A stretch of DNA of 64,000 bases from CAWJMN01 sp963844055 (GCA_963844055.1 CAWJMN010000001.1:2046001-2110000); one strand, 5' to 3'. Numbered from the stretch's first letter, positions 27,715 through 37,250 are shown. Numbers and translations: made by a program. The notes: a model not told the origin generated them from the letters alone.

Positions 27715-28269
27715 CTAAGCCAAGTTGTTCTTCATTTCTTTTTGAGCTTCGATCAAGCGGCGATTCAAAGCCACCATGCCATCTTTAGTGATCGTTTCGC
27801 ACCATGCGCCGCGCAAAGTGATGTATCCTTCGCACCAATGGGCGTACTTGGCATCCACATCTCGGTGTTTCAGGTCGAGCGCCGACTCCGCAAGTCGAAC
27901 AATCACATTCGTGGTTTCGCTTTCGCGACCACCAAGGTCCGGCAGCATACTCGGCCCTTGTCCCAAAAAGAAACACTCTACGGCAGTCAGCGGAACCCGC
28001 TCGGGTGATGTCGAACCAAGGAACACCAACAGCTCATTCCCCTCGTGCGCCAGCCTGGGCATATTCATCAGAAACAAAGCGCCCAAAATTAGCAGCGTGG
28101 CACCCCCCGCAATGACCCCTCCGGCGACGATTGCGATGGTTCCCCACCCTTTGTTGATTGCTAGAGCGATGATGGTATATCCAATCCCCTCCAAAATTGC
28201 CGCAGCAACAAGTGCCAACATCATCGGCCTAGGATTTCCCTTTAGCCAGACTTCTCTCCCCCCCGCCAT
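27715..28269 (-). CDS. two-TM membrane protein of unknown function
   Basis: The product is 184 residues from ATG 28269, chosen because AAAGGGTAG precedes it; ATG 28287 is in frame. Two membrane spans lie at about 16-37 and 43-68 (ILEGIGYTIIALAINKGW, then AGGVIAGGATLLILGALFLM). A soluble alpha/beta domain of about 110 residues follows, with PLTAVECFFLGQGPS and HRDVDAKYAHWCEGYITLRG. I recognise no family. It may be co-transcribed with mfnB. Confidence 0.7.
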   Translation of the reverse strand: MAGGREVWLKGNPRPMMLALVAAAILEGIGYTIIALAINKGWGTIAIVAGGVIAGGATLLILGALFLMNMPRLAHEGNELLVFLGSTSPERVPLTAVECFFLGQGPSMLPDLGGRESETTNVIVRLAESALDLKHRDVDAKYAHWCEGYITLRGAWCETITKDGMVALNRRLIEAQKEMKNNLA

Positions 28270-28503
28270 CGTTCTACCCTTTCGCATTTATTTTTTCTGA
28301 CTTGTCTACTCGCCGCCTATAGGTTCAGTCGGTGACCGTTCACCAACCAAAATGATCTCGCCAAGGTATTAGACCGGCCTGGTGTGACACGTCTGGTCAC
28401 TCGGCAAAAAATCTTTGCGATTTGCCATTCGGTCCGCTACCATGCTCGATAGACAAGTCGTTTCCCGCCAATGATTTATCCCACCTAAAGCCCTCACCAG
28501 TCC

Positions 28504-31500
28504 ATGAATTATAACCCATTTACGTTGGGGACAGGTTCCCCATATACCGCCTGTGGACACCTTGTCCCCGCGGCTCTCTTTCGCCAGATTATTTTCCTTG
28601 CCGCTTTGGCCGTATTTGCCGGCCATGCTTATGCAGCCGATCCAGCTCCCTGGCAGGCTGTTACCGTTCCAGATGCCTGGCGGAATCTTCCCGAAGGAAC
28701 CCGTGTTTTCACTTGGTACCGCTGCGTTGTCAAAATTCCAGATGGCTGGAAGGGACAGCCAATCGAGTTGGCGTCAGAGGCCGTAGACGACGCTCGTGAA
28801 TGGTTTTGGGATGGCCAGTCTATTGGTACGTTGGGGCAAATCGATCCGACTTATCGCAGCAGCCTGGGTGAGTCCAAACGCCTGACAATCCCTGCCGACA
28901 AAGTTCCTGCCGCACGCGACTATGTCCTCGCCGTCCGTACCTGCGTCTCGTCTGGACGTAGCGGTTTCAACGTTGCCGCCCCCGTCTTGTTTTCCAGAAG
29001 CGAAGCCATTCGTTTGGCCGGCAACTGGCAGAAACGATCAGGCGATGATTTAGCCTGGGCCAAGGTAGACCTCTCGCAAGAGAAAGAGATTCCCTCTTTC
29101 GATAAGACGATGGATGCCGCCGAGGCAAATCGGATTTTTACGCGGCTAGGTAATGATGAAGGTCCTCTCTCGCCGGCCGAATCTTTGGCCCGCATGAAAA
29201 CGCTCGAAGACTTGCGAGTTGACCTCGTCCTCAGTGAGCCCGAACTGCGCCAGCCCCTTTCGATCAAGTGGGACAGCAAAGGTAGGCTTTGGGCAGTTCA
29301 GTATTTGCAGTATCCTAATCCGGCCGGACTAACCATGGTCAGTCGCGACAAGTTCTTGCGCACGGTCTATGACCGCCTTCCTGCCGCGCCGCCGAAACAT
29401 TTTCCAGGCGAAGACAAAATCACGATCCATGAAGACACCAACGGCGACGGAACGCTCGATTCGCACAAGGTATTTTTAGAAGGCCTTAGTCTGGCAACGT
29501 CGATCGCGCTCGACCAGGATGGCGTTTGGGTACTTAACCCGCCGTATTTGCTTTTCTATCCCGACAAAGATCACAACGATGTTCCCGATGGCGATCCTGA
29601 AGTGCATTTAGAAGGGTTCGGCCTAGAAGATTCCCACTCCATCGCCAACAATCTTCGCTGGGGACCCGATGGATGGCTCTATGCAACGCAGGGTAGCACC
29701 GTAACAGGCGCTGTTCGTCGCCCTGGTTCTAAGGAACCGCCGGTCCACTCGCTGGGCCAATTGGTTTGGCGATATCATCCTCGCAAGCATATCTACGAAA
29801 TCTTTGCGGAAGGTGGTGGCAACGCATTTGGTGTTGAAATCGATGATGCAGGACGAGTCTTCTCGGGCCACAACGGCGGAAATACGCGTGGCTTCCACTA
29901 CGTTCAAGGTGGCTATTACGCCAAAGGTTTTGGAAAGCACGGCGCTCTTTCCAATCCGTTTACCTTTGGCTACTTCGAAGCGATGGCTCATCATGATGTC
30001 CCTCGCTTTTCACACACCTATGTAATCTATCAAGACAATGCGCTGCCAGAAAAGTATCGTGGTAAACTTTTTGGCGTTGGTCCATTGCAGGGGCACGTCA
30101 TGTACAGCGATGTCATGGCTGACCGCAGCAGCTTTAAAACCAAAGACCTTGGCCTAGCGCTGCAAACGACCGATTCCTGGTTTCGTCCAGTCGATATTCA
30201 AGTCGGTCCCGACGGCGCCATCTACGTCGTCGATATGTACGAGCAGCGGATCGATCATGCGAGCCATTACCAAGGCCGCATTCATAAATCGTCCGGCCGT
30301 CTCTATCGAATTGCCGCCAAGGATTCGCCCCCTTCGGCCCCCGTCGTGATCAAAGGCAAAACAACTGAGCAATTGATTTCACAGCTAACCAGTCCCGGGC
30401 GTACCAAGCGTCAGCTTGCTCAGTCAGAACTAGCACAGCGGACCGATCGCTCAATCGCCTCAGATTTGGAGGCCAAACTGGCAAACGAAAAAAGCCCTCA
30501 AGCGGTGGAGCTTTTGTGGGCCCGCTATCGTCAGCCTGAACCTATCGATGAGACCGTTTGGCTTGCCGCCTTGCGTCACTCTGTGCCTGAAGTTCGCGAG
30601 TGGGCGGTTCGGCTTTTAGGCGACCAGCACAAAGTCACGTCAACCTTGCAGGATGAGCTTGTTTCCTTAGCGGCAAAAGAAACGGCTCCGCATGTGCGCT
30701 CGCAATTGGCTTCGTCAGCTCGTCGTTTGGATCTGCAAGTCGCTTTGCCCATCCTTAAAAATCTGTTGCTAACGGATGATGCCACCGATATTCATACGCC
30801 GCTATTGGTATGGTGGGGCTTAGAAGCTCGGCTCGATTCCGCGCGTTCTCAAGTGCTTGAGCTATTTGACGACCCGGCTGTTTGGAAATCCAAGCTGGCC
30901 GAAAAGACTGTTCTATCTCGCCTCATGCGTCGGCTATCAGCCACCGACAAACGACAAGATTTTCTGGACGCCGCAAAGCTCCTTTCAAAGGCTCCCACAC
31001 CAGCCTCTCAAGGTGTTTTGATGCAGGGCTTTGAAGAAGCATTTGCTGGCCGTGCAATCAGCAACTTGCCCGAGGCACTGCTGGCCGAAATGGCTAAGGT
31101 TAGCTTTAAATCGCCGATGCTTCTGCTGCGACAGGGTGATCCAGCGGCCATTCGAGACGCGCTGGTAACAATTGCCGATGAAGCAGCGGAGGCGGGCCGT
31201 CGCCAGCAATTGCTCGAAGTGCTTGCGACCCGGTCACCGGCTGAGGCGCAGCCCGTCTTGTTGACGGTCGTTCTGAAAAGTCGTAACGACAACTTGCGAG
31301 GCGCCGTGCTCATGGCTCTGCAATCGTATCCAGCCCCTGAAGTCGGCAAGCAAATCGTCGAGCTTTTCCCCAAGCTTCCTGAGGAACTGCGCGGCATCGC
31401 GCAGTCGGTGCTTGCCAGTCGCGTCCCTTGGGCGACGCAATTGCTTGACGCTGTCGAGGCCAAGCAAGTGGAAGCTGCTCAAATTTCACCTACAACCGTA

Positions 31501-32052
31501 GATCGGCTTGCACTTTTGCCGATTCCAGAGATCGAAGGACGAACCAAAAAGCTTTGGGCTCGCAGTTCGCCCCCTTCGGCTCAGCAACTCAAGGAAGAGA
31601 TTGATCGACTCACGCAGGTTTTGGCCGCTGGTGCAGGCAATCCGTATACCGGCAAGACGCACTTCATGGCTACCTGCGGAAAGTGTCACACGCTATTTGA
31701 CGGTGGCGGAAAAATTGGCCCGAACCTGACAACCTATAAACGCGACGATCTACGCGGCATGTTGCAAAGCATCGTTGCACCCAGTGCTGAAATCCGAGAA
31801 GGCTTTGAGCAATTTCAGGTGCTAACAGACGATGGTCGTTCACTAAGCGGATTCATCGAGGATCAAGATGCGCAGGTGGTCACTCTGAAGGGCGAGGCAG
31901 GCGAGCGAGTGACGGTTTCTCGAGGAGAAATCGAAACGATGCGTGCGATTCCACGGTCACTCATGCCAGAAGGGTTGCTCAAAACGATGACTGAGGCTCA
32001 AGTGCGAGACCTGTTCGCCTATTTGCGTTCAACACAGCCGTTGCCGCAATAA
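28504..32052 (+). CDS. PVC-type membrane-bound dehydrogenase with HEAT repeats and cytochrome c domain
   Basis: The 1182-residue protein is exported; the signal peptide ends near residue 44 (LAALAVFAGHAYA). Its order is: an N-terminal beta-sandwich (35-200), a six-bladed propeller-like dehydrogenase domain (about 230-610) with GPDGWLYATQGST and PVDIQVGPDGAIYVVDMYEQ, HEAT repeats (about 620-1030), and a C-terminal cytochrome domain. That domain has the heme site CGKCH and a MPEGLL segment with a likely axial Met. Such proteins probably oxidise sugars or alcohols in the periplasm and pass electrons to the heme. The first 30 residues overlap an inverted repeat (28527-28569), so the start is a little uncertain. 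Confidence 0.9.
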   Translation: MNYNPFTLGTGSPYTACGHLVPAALFRQIIFLAALAVFAGHAYAADPAPWQAVTVPDAWRNLPEGTRVFTWYRCVVKIPDGWKGQPIELASEAVDDAREWFWDGQSIGTLGQIDPTYRSSLGESKRLTIPADKVPAARDYVLAVRTCVSSGRSGFNVAAPVLFSRSEAIRLAGNWQKRSGDDLAWAKVDLSQEKEIPSFDKTMDAAEANRIFTRLGNDEGPLSPAESLARMKTLEDLRVDLVLSEPELRQPLSIKWDSKGRLWAVQYLQYPNPAGLTMVSRDKFLRTVYDRLPAAPPKHFPGEDKITIHEDTNGDGTLDSHKVFLEGLSLATSIALDQDGVWVLNPPYLLFYPDKDHNDVPDGDPEVHLEGFGLEDSHSIANNLRWGPDGWLYATQGSTVTGAVRRPGSKEPPVHSLGQLVWRYHPRKHIYEIFAEGGGNAFGVEIDDAGRVFSGHNGGNTRGFHYVQGGYYAKGFGKHGALSNPFTFGYFEAMAHHDVPRFSHTYVIYQDNALPEKYRGKLFGVGPLQGHVMYSDVMADRSSFKTKDLGLALQTTDSWFRPVDIQVGPDGAIYVVDMYEQRIDHASHYQGRIHKSSGRLYRIAAKDSPPSAPVVIKGKTTEQLISQLTSPGRTKRQLAQSELAQRTDRSIASDLEAKLANEKSPQAVELLWARYRQPEPIDETVWLAALRHSVPEVREWAVRLLGDQHKVTSTLQDELVSLAAKETAPHVRSQLASSARRLDLQVALPILKNLLLTDDATDIHTPLLVWWGLEARLDSARSQVLELFDDPAVWKSKLAEKTVLSRLMRRLSATDKRQDFLDAAKLLSKAPTPASQGVLMQGFEEAFAGRAISNLPEALLAEMAKVSFKSPMLLLRQGDPAAIRDALVTIADEAAEAGRRQQLLEVLATRSPAEAQPVLLTVVLKSRNDNLRGAVLMALQSYPAPEVGKQIVELFPKLPEELRGIAQSVLASRVPWATQLLDAVEAKQVEAAQISPTTVDRLALLPIPEIEGRTKKLWARSSPPSAQQLKEEIDRLTQVLAAGAGNPYTGKTHFMATCGKCHTLFDGGGKIGPNLTTYKRDDLRGMLQSIVAPSAEIREGFEQFQVLTDDGRSLSGFIEDQDAQVVTLKGEAGERVTVSRGEIETMRAIPRSLMPEGLLKTMTEAQVRDLFAYLRSTQPLPQ
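28527..28569. repeat. REP-like inverted repeat inside the signal-peptide coding region
   Basis: GGGGACAGG (28527-28535) pairs with CCTTGTCCCC (28560-28569) around a 24-base centre, with one bulge. The left half is itself nearly palindromic (GGGGA...TCCCC). GGGGACAGG-type ends are typical of REP elements moved by RAYT transposases, but none of those is seen here. Confidence 0.45.
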
Positions 32053-32068
32053 GCGTTCGCGTTCCGAG

Positions 32069-32458
32069 TTATTTTTCGTTGGGGCCATCTTTGGCGAGTT
32101 GATCGCGATGGCCGTATCGTCCTTGAAATTGCTCTGCCGGGTACTTGATCCGGTTTTTGACCATCTTATGCCGCAGCGTTTCGGTTAGGTCGAGGTCAAG
32201 TGAGTTGGCAAGAGCCAGCGTATAGCTCAAAACGTCGGCTAGTTCTTCACCAACCTCTTTTAGTTTTTTCGGGTCCTCTTTGACCTTGCGCGATTCGGCG
32301 ATATCGATCCACTGGAAGTGTTCCATCAGTTCGGCCGCTTCTATCGCCAGCGACATGCTCAAATTCTTGGGAGAGTGAAACTGTTCCCACTGGCGTTCGG
32401 CCACAAACTGCCGCATCCACTGTCGCAATTCTTCGACGGTCGTATTTTGGTCACTCAT
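32069..32458 (-). CDS. MazG-like nucleotide pyrophosphohydrolase
   Basis: The 129-residue protein belongs to the all-alpha NTP pyrophosphatase group. The metal-binding helices are visible as LAIEAAELMEHFQW and VGEELADVLSYTLALAN (EExxD pattern). It resembles the RS21-C6/DCTPP1 branch, which hydrolyses (d)NTPs, often modified dCTP, and keeps the nucleotide pool clean. The gene starts 26 bases after the DHDPS-like gene and is probably in the same operon. Confidence 0.9.
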   Translation of the reverse strand: MSDQNTTVEELRQWMRQFVAERQWEQFHSPKNLSMSLAIEAAELMEHFQWIDIAESRKVKEDPKKLKEVGEELADVLSYTLALANSLDLDLTETLRHKMVKNRIKYPAEQFQGRYGHRDQLAKDGPNEK

Positions 32459-32483
32459 GAAAGTCGCAATGCAATCGTTAGGC

Positions 32484-33566
32484 CTATTTGGCAGATATCA
32501 GGGACTGAAGTTTTGCTGCATAAGGGCTGATTCCTAGCAAGTTCAGGCTTCGAGCTAGCCGCTCTTGATCTGCCGGTCGCTCGACGCTCTGCAAGGCCGT
32601 TAACACACGGCCAATTTGTTCTTCGCTCAGTTCGCGAGTGAGCGGTTGTCCCAAACCCATGATCGCCTTGGCTCGCTGCAAATCTGCAAACTTCATTGGG
32701 TCATCTTGCATCGAAGCAAACAGCTTATTGACTGCGGTTTGGGCGAGTGCAACTTCGTTCCAGTCTTTGGCATTCGCATGCTTCAAGATATGTAGGTATT
32801 GCAAACTGGCAAAAGACATCGGGCCGCTCGTCACGCCGCAGCGGTTTCGATCAGCCATGTCGCCATCACGAAGCGCTCGCGCCAAATGGGTGTCCCAGCC
32901 TTGAACGATCTTCTTGCCGGATAGTGCCTCGCAAGCCAGAAACTTTGCGGTGCTATTTTCGTAGCTGGCTTCCGTGATTTTGATCGCGACGACACGTTCA
33001 CCGCCGGGCCCGGCGCAGATTTGCGTCGTAGCAGCTGGCGACAACGCAACGCCGCTAACATCAGGGATGCTATAAAGTCCGATGGCAAACCCACGATCTG
33101 CGGCCGCACTCACAAAAGGGATCAGTTGCTCAGCAACTGTAGTGTCGCTTGCGTTGGCAGGAAGGTTGTTGCCGGGGCGAAAGAAGACGACGGGAACTCG
33201 GCCTAGTTCCGCCAGTTGATCGAGCAGCGCCACGCAAGCTTCCAGCCCGTCTTCGGGACGAAGCAACACGGTCAGCATCATGTCGCCAACGTTTGCTTCT
33301 GACGCCGCAGAAAACCATTCGCGAAGTTCGTCAACCGTTCTTAAGTGGCCGCCGCCAGTGGATGCGGCCAAAAGTACTGCCGGGATCTTCAGCTCGCCGT
33401 AGGCTGATAACATCCGCTTTAAAAGAGGCTTGTCCAGTTTTCGGCGAGGTAGGTCACCGGTCGTTGGGTCAAAGGCCGCAACGGTTGCCTGGGGATATTC
33501 GGCGATTGGGTTGGCCAGCAAACGCTCGATGGTTTTTAAGGTGTCCGGATTGCTTATGCGGGGCAC
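32484..33566 (-). CDS. dihydrodipicolinate synthase-like aldolase family protein
   Basis: The 360-residue protein has the TIM-barrel pattern of the DapA/NanA family: LLKRMLSAYGELKIPAVLLA, then TVDELREWFSAASEANVGDM, VVFFRPGNNLP (strand 5 region), YSIPDVSGVALSP, and a Lys-bearing strand VVAIKITEASYENS where the Schiff-base Lys is expected. It is longer than DapA (about 290), with a C-terminal helical extension (LTRELSEEQIGRVLTALQSV). It is thus a pyruvate-type class I aldolase or hydratase of unknown substrate, not DapA itself. The MazG-like gene follows. Confidence 0.75.
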   Translation of the reverse strand: MPRISNPDTLKTIERLLANPIAEYPQATVAAFDPTTGDLPRRKLDKPLLKRMLSAYGELKIPAVLLAASTGGGHLRTVDELREWFSAASEANVGDMMLTVLLRPEDGLEACVALLDQLAELGRVPVVFFRPGNNLPANASDTTVAEQLIPFVSAAADRGFAIGLYSIPDVSGVALSPAATTQICAGPGGERVVAIKITEASYENSTAKFLACEALSGKKIVQGWDTHLARALRDGDMADRNRCGVTSGPMSFASLQYLHILKHANAKDWNEVALAQTAVNKLFASMQDDPMKFADLQRAKAIMGLGQPLTRELSEEQIGRVLTALQSVERPADQERLARSLNLLGISPYAAKLQSLISAK

Positions 33567-33719
33567 GTGCTTGCCTTCATCTCAAGGAGGTCGATCAAGT
33601 CAGTTGTTTTAACTTGCTCGAATATCCTCGGATCGGCAGCCGAATGCAATCGCCAGTCACCTAAAAGCAAGGTTGCAAAACAGAGGGTGGGAAGAGGGGC
33701 AGCCTGGCTCGTGGATGAT

Positions 33720-34064
33720 CTACAGGCCGAAGGGGTGATCATTGTCCAAGTCGTTTAGCAGAGGGAAACCGCCAAACACGGGGCGCATTTCGGCGATGGT
33801 CGTTTCGTCGTCGATGGCAGCAGTTTCGGACGGAGTGTCATTCCAGTCGTTTCCTAGCCATTCCTGGGCAGCCAGTTCATAGAGCTTGATGTCGTCTCGG
33901 GAATAAGGACAGTCGCTTGCACCTTGGCTGTGTTCTTCCAGCTTTCCTAGAAGTGAAGCAATGTAGGGATCGGCCCAGGGAAGCAGGTCACGCGGCCAAT
34001 TCCCGTCTTCACGTCCTTGTCCCTGGCTCGGGACTTCGATTACTTGCACACGAAGGTTTTTCAT
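33720..34064 (-). CDS. conserved hypothetical protein, 114 residues
   Basis: The ATG at 34064 has AAGGAG seven bases upstream. The product is soluble and strongly acidic, with IEVPSQGQGREDGNWPRDLL, YSRDDIKLYELAAQEWLGND and a Gly/Asp-rich end. No domain is recognised. It looks real because of the ribosome-binding site and acidic composition, but no function can be given. The DHDPS-like gene lies 150 bases downstream. Confidence 0.65.
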   Translation of the reverse strand: MKNLRVQVIEVPSQGQGREDGNWPRDLLPWADPYIASLLGKLEEHSQGASDCPYSRDDIKLYELAAQEWLGNDWNDTPSETAAIDDETTIAEMRPVFGGFPLLNDLDNDHPFGL

Positions 34065-34423
34065 GTTGTCGCTCCTTCAAGAGAGGGTAAGCCGGTCGTT
34101 TCCATGTCTCAAAAGTAAAGCAAACACGGTGCCAAACCCGGCATTGGTTGTCGTTTGGGCCTTGGGGAGATGGGCGTAGGTTGTTGCTGGCGCAAGACTT
34201 CGAAGGATTCCTAGGAAACTTGCGGCCCGTTTTGAGCAGGAGTGCTATCACTGTGCCCTTTGCAATTCCAAGAGCCATTCCGTGAAAAAACTGCATGAAA
34301 TATCCTTCAGCAAAGCCACATTCTCGAAGTTTCCTTTGGCGTTGTGCGAAAACAGGGTGGTTTAGAGCGAGCCAGTTTTGGCCAGCTTGCCGCTGAGCAT
34401 GCGCGAGTGCTAAAACACCGCGT
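34065..34423. other. divergent intergenic region
   Basis: About 360 bases between the acidic protein (minus) and the epimerase (plus). A minus-strand frame runs through it with an internal Met and short hydrophobic stretch (FFHGMALGIAKGTVIALLL), but no ribosome-binding site is seen and the frame continues as an antisense of the epimerase. I regard it as chance. Confidence 0.35.
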
Positions 34424-35368
34424 ATGAATCCCATTTTGATTACCGGCGGTGCAGGTTTCGTAGGCTCCCACATTGCGGAGGCATGTTGCCAGCTTGGTTG
34501 GCAGGTGCGCATCCTGGATAACCTTTCAACAAGCAGCCCAACGAATCTTGCCCACCTGTCGGGGCAGGTAAAAATTCTCGATGCCAGCATTACCGATGCG
34601 GCTGCGGTTCGCAGCGCCATGCAGGGCGTCAAATATGTCTTTCATCAAGCGGCATTGGCTTCGGTTCCCCGAAGCGTTGACGATCCAATCGCCACGCATG
34701 AAGCTTGTGCGACAGGAACGCTGATACTTTTAGACGAAGCGCGTCGTGCCGGAGTGAAGCGATTTGTCTATGCCGCTTCGAGTAGTGCCTATGGCGATCA
34801 GCCGACGCCGGCAAAATCCGAGAACCTCTTGCCAGCTCCACTTTCTCCCTACGCTGCGGCAAAGCTGGCGGGGGAGAATTACTGCCATGCGTTTTATCAC
34901 ACCTACGGCCTAGAGACGGTTTGCCTGCGGTACTTCAATGTCTTTGGTCCGCGACAAGATCCGAGTGGCCCGTATGCCGCGGTGATTCCGCTGTTTGTGC
35001 AAAAGCTGCTACGCGGCGACTCTCCCCGAATCTTTGGTGATGGCAAGCAGACACGCGATTTTTGTTTTGTAAAGAACGTGGTGGCGGCAAACCTGTTAGC
35101 GGCCGAGCGCCCCAATGTGGCGGGGCAAGTGTTTAACGTCGGAAGTGGTGAGCAAATCTCGCTGATCGGATTGCTCGATAAGATCAAAGCCATTCTAAAA
35201 TCGGACATCCCCCCCAAATTTGAACCTGCTCGGACTGGTGACGTCCGCGATAGCCTTGCCGACCTCACGAAGTCGAAGGCCATTTTGGGGTATGTGCCCC
35301 AATTCACGCTGGAACAAGGTCTGGCTGAAACCGTCGCCTATTATGCTTGGCAGAACGCGCCGAAATAG
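34424..35368 (+). CDS. NAD-dependent UDP-sugar epimerase (SDR family)
   Basis: The 314-residue protein is an extended short-chain dehydrogenase. The NAD motif is ITGGAGFVGSHIAE at residues 5-18. The catalytic set includes the SS of YAASSSAYGD and the YxxxK of SPYAAAKLAGE. RYFNVFGPRQDPSGPYAAVI matches UDP-N-acetylglucosamine/galactose 4-epimerases of the WbpP/Gne type. Such enzymes supply sugars for surface glycans. The beta-helix gene follows 60 bases downstream and may be co-transcribed. Confidence 0.92.
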   Translation: MNPILITGGAGFVGSHIAEACCQLGWQVRILDNLSTSSPTNLAHLSGQVKILDASITDAAAVRSAMQGVKYVFHQAALASVPRSVDDPIATHEACATGTLILLDEARRAGVKRFVYAASSSAYGDQPTPAKSENLLPAPLSPYAAAKLAGENYCHAFYHTYGLETVCLRYFNVFGPRQDPSGPYAAVIPLFVQKLLRGDSPRIFGDGKQTRDFCFVKNVVAANLLAAERPNVAGQVFNVGSGEQISLIGLLDKIKAILKSDIPPKFEPARTGDVRDSLADLTKSKAILGYVPQFTLEQGLAETVAYYAWQNAPK

Positions 35369-35428
35369 ACCGGTCCATCTTAGGTGGAGCGGCAATCATG
35401 AAACCGAAATGATAGGGAGCACTTTGCT

Positions 35429-36931
35429 ATGAAGCCGCTAAATTGGAATCGCCGCCAGTTCTCACAGTTGGCCCTTGCCTCGGCCTCGTGTTTCGCCGCG
35501 AAAACGCTCTTTGCCGAGGAGCCGCCTAAGGTGACAAATCCTCGGGCCACGTCTGGAGACACCGGCGTGTCGGTCGACTGGGCAGAGAAGCTTACGGTAA
35601 CCGTAGGGCCTAAGGATGCCGATTTGGTTGGCACCACCGAACGTGCGTTGCAAGGCGCGGTCGATATGGTGGCCCGGCTGGGAGGAGGCACCGTCAAATT
35701 GCTGCCCGGAACTTATCGGTTTCGCAACAGTGTTTACCTGTCGTCGAAGGTGAGGCTGGTTGGGGCAGGGGATGATTCGGTCATCATTAAAGAGCCTTCG
35801 ATTACGACGAAGCTATCTGCCGATTCCGACTGGTACGATCAGGAAATCTTGCTGGAAGACGCAGCGGGCTTTCGCGTAGGTGATGCCGTTTGTTTGCGAA
35901 CTAAAAACCCACACAATGGTGGCACCGAGATTTGCAAACGAACCTTGGTGGCACGCAGCGGCAATCGATTTAAGCTTGATCGAGCATTGCGGCAAAACTT
36001 CTGGCAAATGGGGAATACAACGGTTAGTTCGCTGTTTCCGCTGCTTTCTGGAGAGCTGATTGAAGACTTCGTTATCGAGAACGTGCGGCTGGATGGCAAT
36101 AAGGCAAAGAATGAAAACCTAGATGGTAATTATGCAGGCTGTATTTTCCTGCAAGATTGCAGCCGGGGGACGTTTCGAGGTGTGACCGCTCACGACTATA
36201 ACGGCGATGGTCTTAGTTGGCAGATTTGCCATGACATGCTGGTGGAAAATTGCCATAGCCACGGTCATACGGGACTTGGGATGCACCCTGGAAGCGGTTC
36301 GCAGCGTACGATCATGCGAAGTAACACGATTGAGAACTGCTCGATCGGCATCTTCTTTTGCTGGGGTGTGAAATTTGGTCTCGCCGAGAAGAACACGCTT
36401 CGCAAAAATCGCACCTCCGTTTCGATTGGCCATCGCGATACCGATAACATCGTATGCGACAACCTGATTGAAGATTCAGGCGAAGTTGCCGTGCTATTCC
36501 GTCCGGAGCGTGGCGTTGGATTTGCCGGCAATCGAAATCGTATCGCGCGAAATACGATCATCAATTCCGGCGGCGAGAAGAGCGCCGCCATTGATATCCA
36601 AGGAACGACCGAAGGCATTTTGCTAGAAGCCAATGTGCTCGAGGAAAAGCGAGCACCTGCCGAGCGTGTGGCCGTTCAGCTTGGCGCTGATACGAAAGAC
36701 ATCAAACTGGTTGGCAATCAGGTGCGCGGCTTTCAGTCCGAACTGCGCGACCTGCGAAAGAGCTCAGCTTGTCGTTGGCGGCGGGCACGGACCAGGAATT
36801 GGGCACAGAGGGATGCTGCGACTTGGCTCGGCCAATACTTCCGCCAGCGTTGTGAACTTGAACGCTTTCTCTACCATGGCCATGGCATTGTCGAGGCGGC
36901 GGTGCAATGGACACAGGTGTTCGCCATGTGA
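35429..36931 (+). CDS. secreted right-handed beta-helix protein (C-terminus doubtful)
   Basis: The protein has a Tat/Sec-like N-terminus (NRRQFSQLALASASCFAAKT) with signal cleavage near residue 30. A pectate-lyase-like parallel beta-helix covers about 60-435: GGGTVKLLPGTYRF, DFVIENVRLDGN, NCHSHGHTGLGMHPGSGSQR, then NTIINSGGEKSAAIDIQGTT. It probably binds or cleaves a polysaccharide. The last 60 residues (Arg/Trp-rich) are antisense to the rrf2 gene and look unlike the rest, so either the genes truly overlap by 168 bases or a frameshift lies near 36735. Confidence 0.8.
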   Translation: MKPLNWNRRQFSQLALASASCFAAKTLFAEEPPKVTNPRATSGDTGVSVDWAEKLTVTVGPKDADLVGTTERALQGAVDMVARLGGGTVKLLPGTYRFRNSVYLSSKVRLVGAGDDSVIIKEPSITTKLSADSDWYDQEILLEDAAGFRVGDAVCLRTKNPHNGGTEICKRTLVARSGNRFKLDRALRQNFWQMGNTTVSSLFPLLSGELIEDFVIENVRLDGNKAKNENLDGNYAGCIFLQDCSRGTFRGVTAHDYNGDGLSWQICHDMLVENCHSHGHTGLGMHPGSGSQRTIMRSNTIENCSIGIFFCWGVKFGLAEKNTLRKNRTSVSIGHRDTDNIVCDNLIEDSGEVAVLFRPERGVGFAGNRNRIARNTIINSGGEKSAAIDIQGTTEGILLEANVLEEKRAPAERVAVQLGADTKDIKLVGNQVRGFQSELRDLRKSSACRWRRARTRNWAQRDAATWLGQYFRQRCELERFLYHGHGIVEAAVQWTQVFAM

Positions 36932-37214
36932 TTCAAGTCCTAGCGGGCAGGTCTTGATGCGCTGCAAAGGTTCCACGGCGTTCACCACTTCTAGAATGGT
37001 GACTTTGTCCGTCGGCCGTGTAAGGGTCATCCCGCCGCCCGATCCTCGTTGCGAATGCACAATGCCTTCTTTGCGAAGGCTTTGCAGCACTTTCGATAGA
37101 TAGGCGCGGAACCAGCGTTGCAGCTGCGATCTGGTCGGTTGTTTGTGCCACAGGTGCCTGGCAGGCCAAATGGGCCACAGCACGTAGGGCGTATTCAACG
37201 GTTTGAGAAAACAC
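36764..37214 (-). CDS. Rrf2 family transcriptional regulator (frameshifted)
   Basis: The gene starts at GTG 37214 (AAGGGCAG upstream) with FSQTVEYALRAVAHLACQ, a typical Rrf2 winged helix. After DQIAAATLVPR the frame is lost at 37100-37112 and the next frame continues with AYLSKVLQSLRKEGIVHSQR and GSGGGMTLTRP. One missing base would restore it. The joined product is about 150 residues, the usual length. KTCPLGLESHGEHLCPLHRR contains Cys spaced as in Fe-S-binding NsrR/Rrf2 proteins. It diverges from a protoglobin gene, which suggests NO or O2 sensing. The frameshift may be a sequencing error. Confidence 0.85.
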
Positions 37215-37250
37215 GCAAAACTGCCCTTGAGATAAAACTGGACGTTGACA

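Noticed and set aside
34009..34632. A 207-codon minus-strand frame spanning the epimerase upstream gap
   Set aside because: Two-thirds overlaps real genes on either side in wrong phase and no start signal is present.
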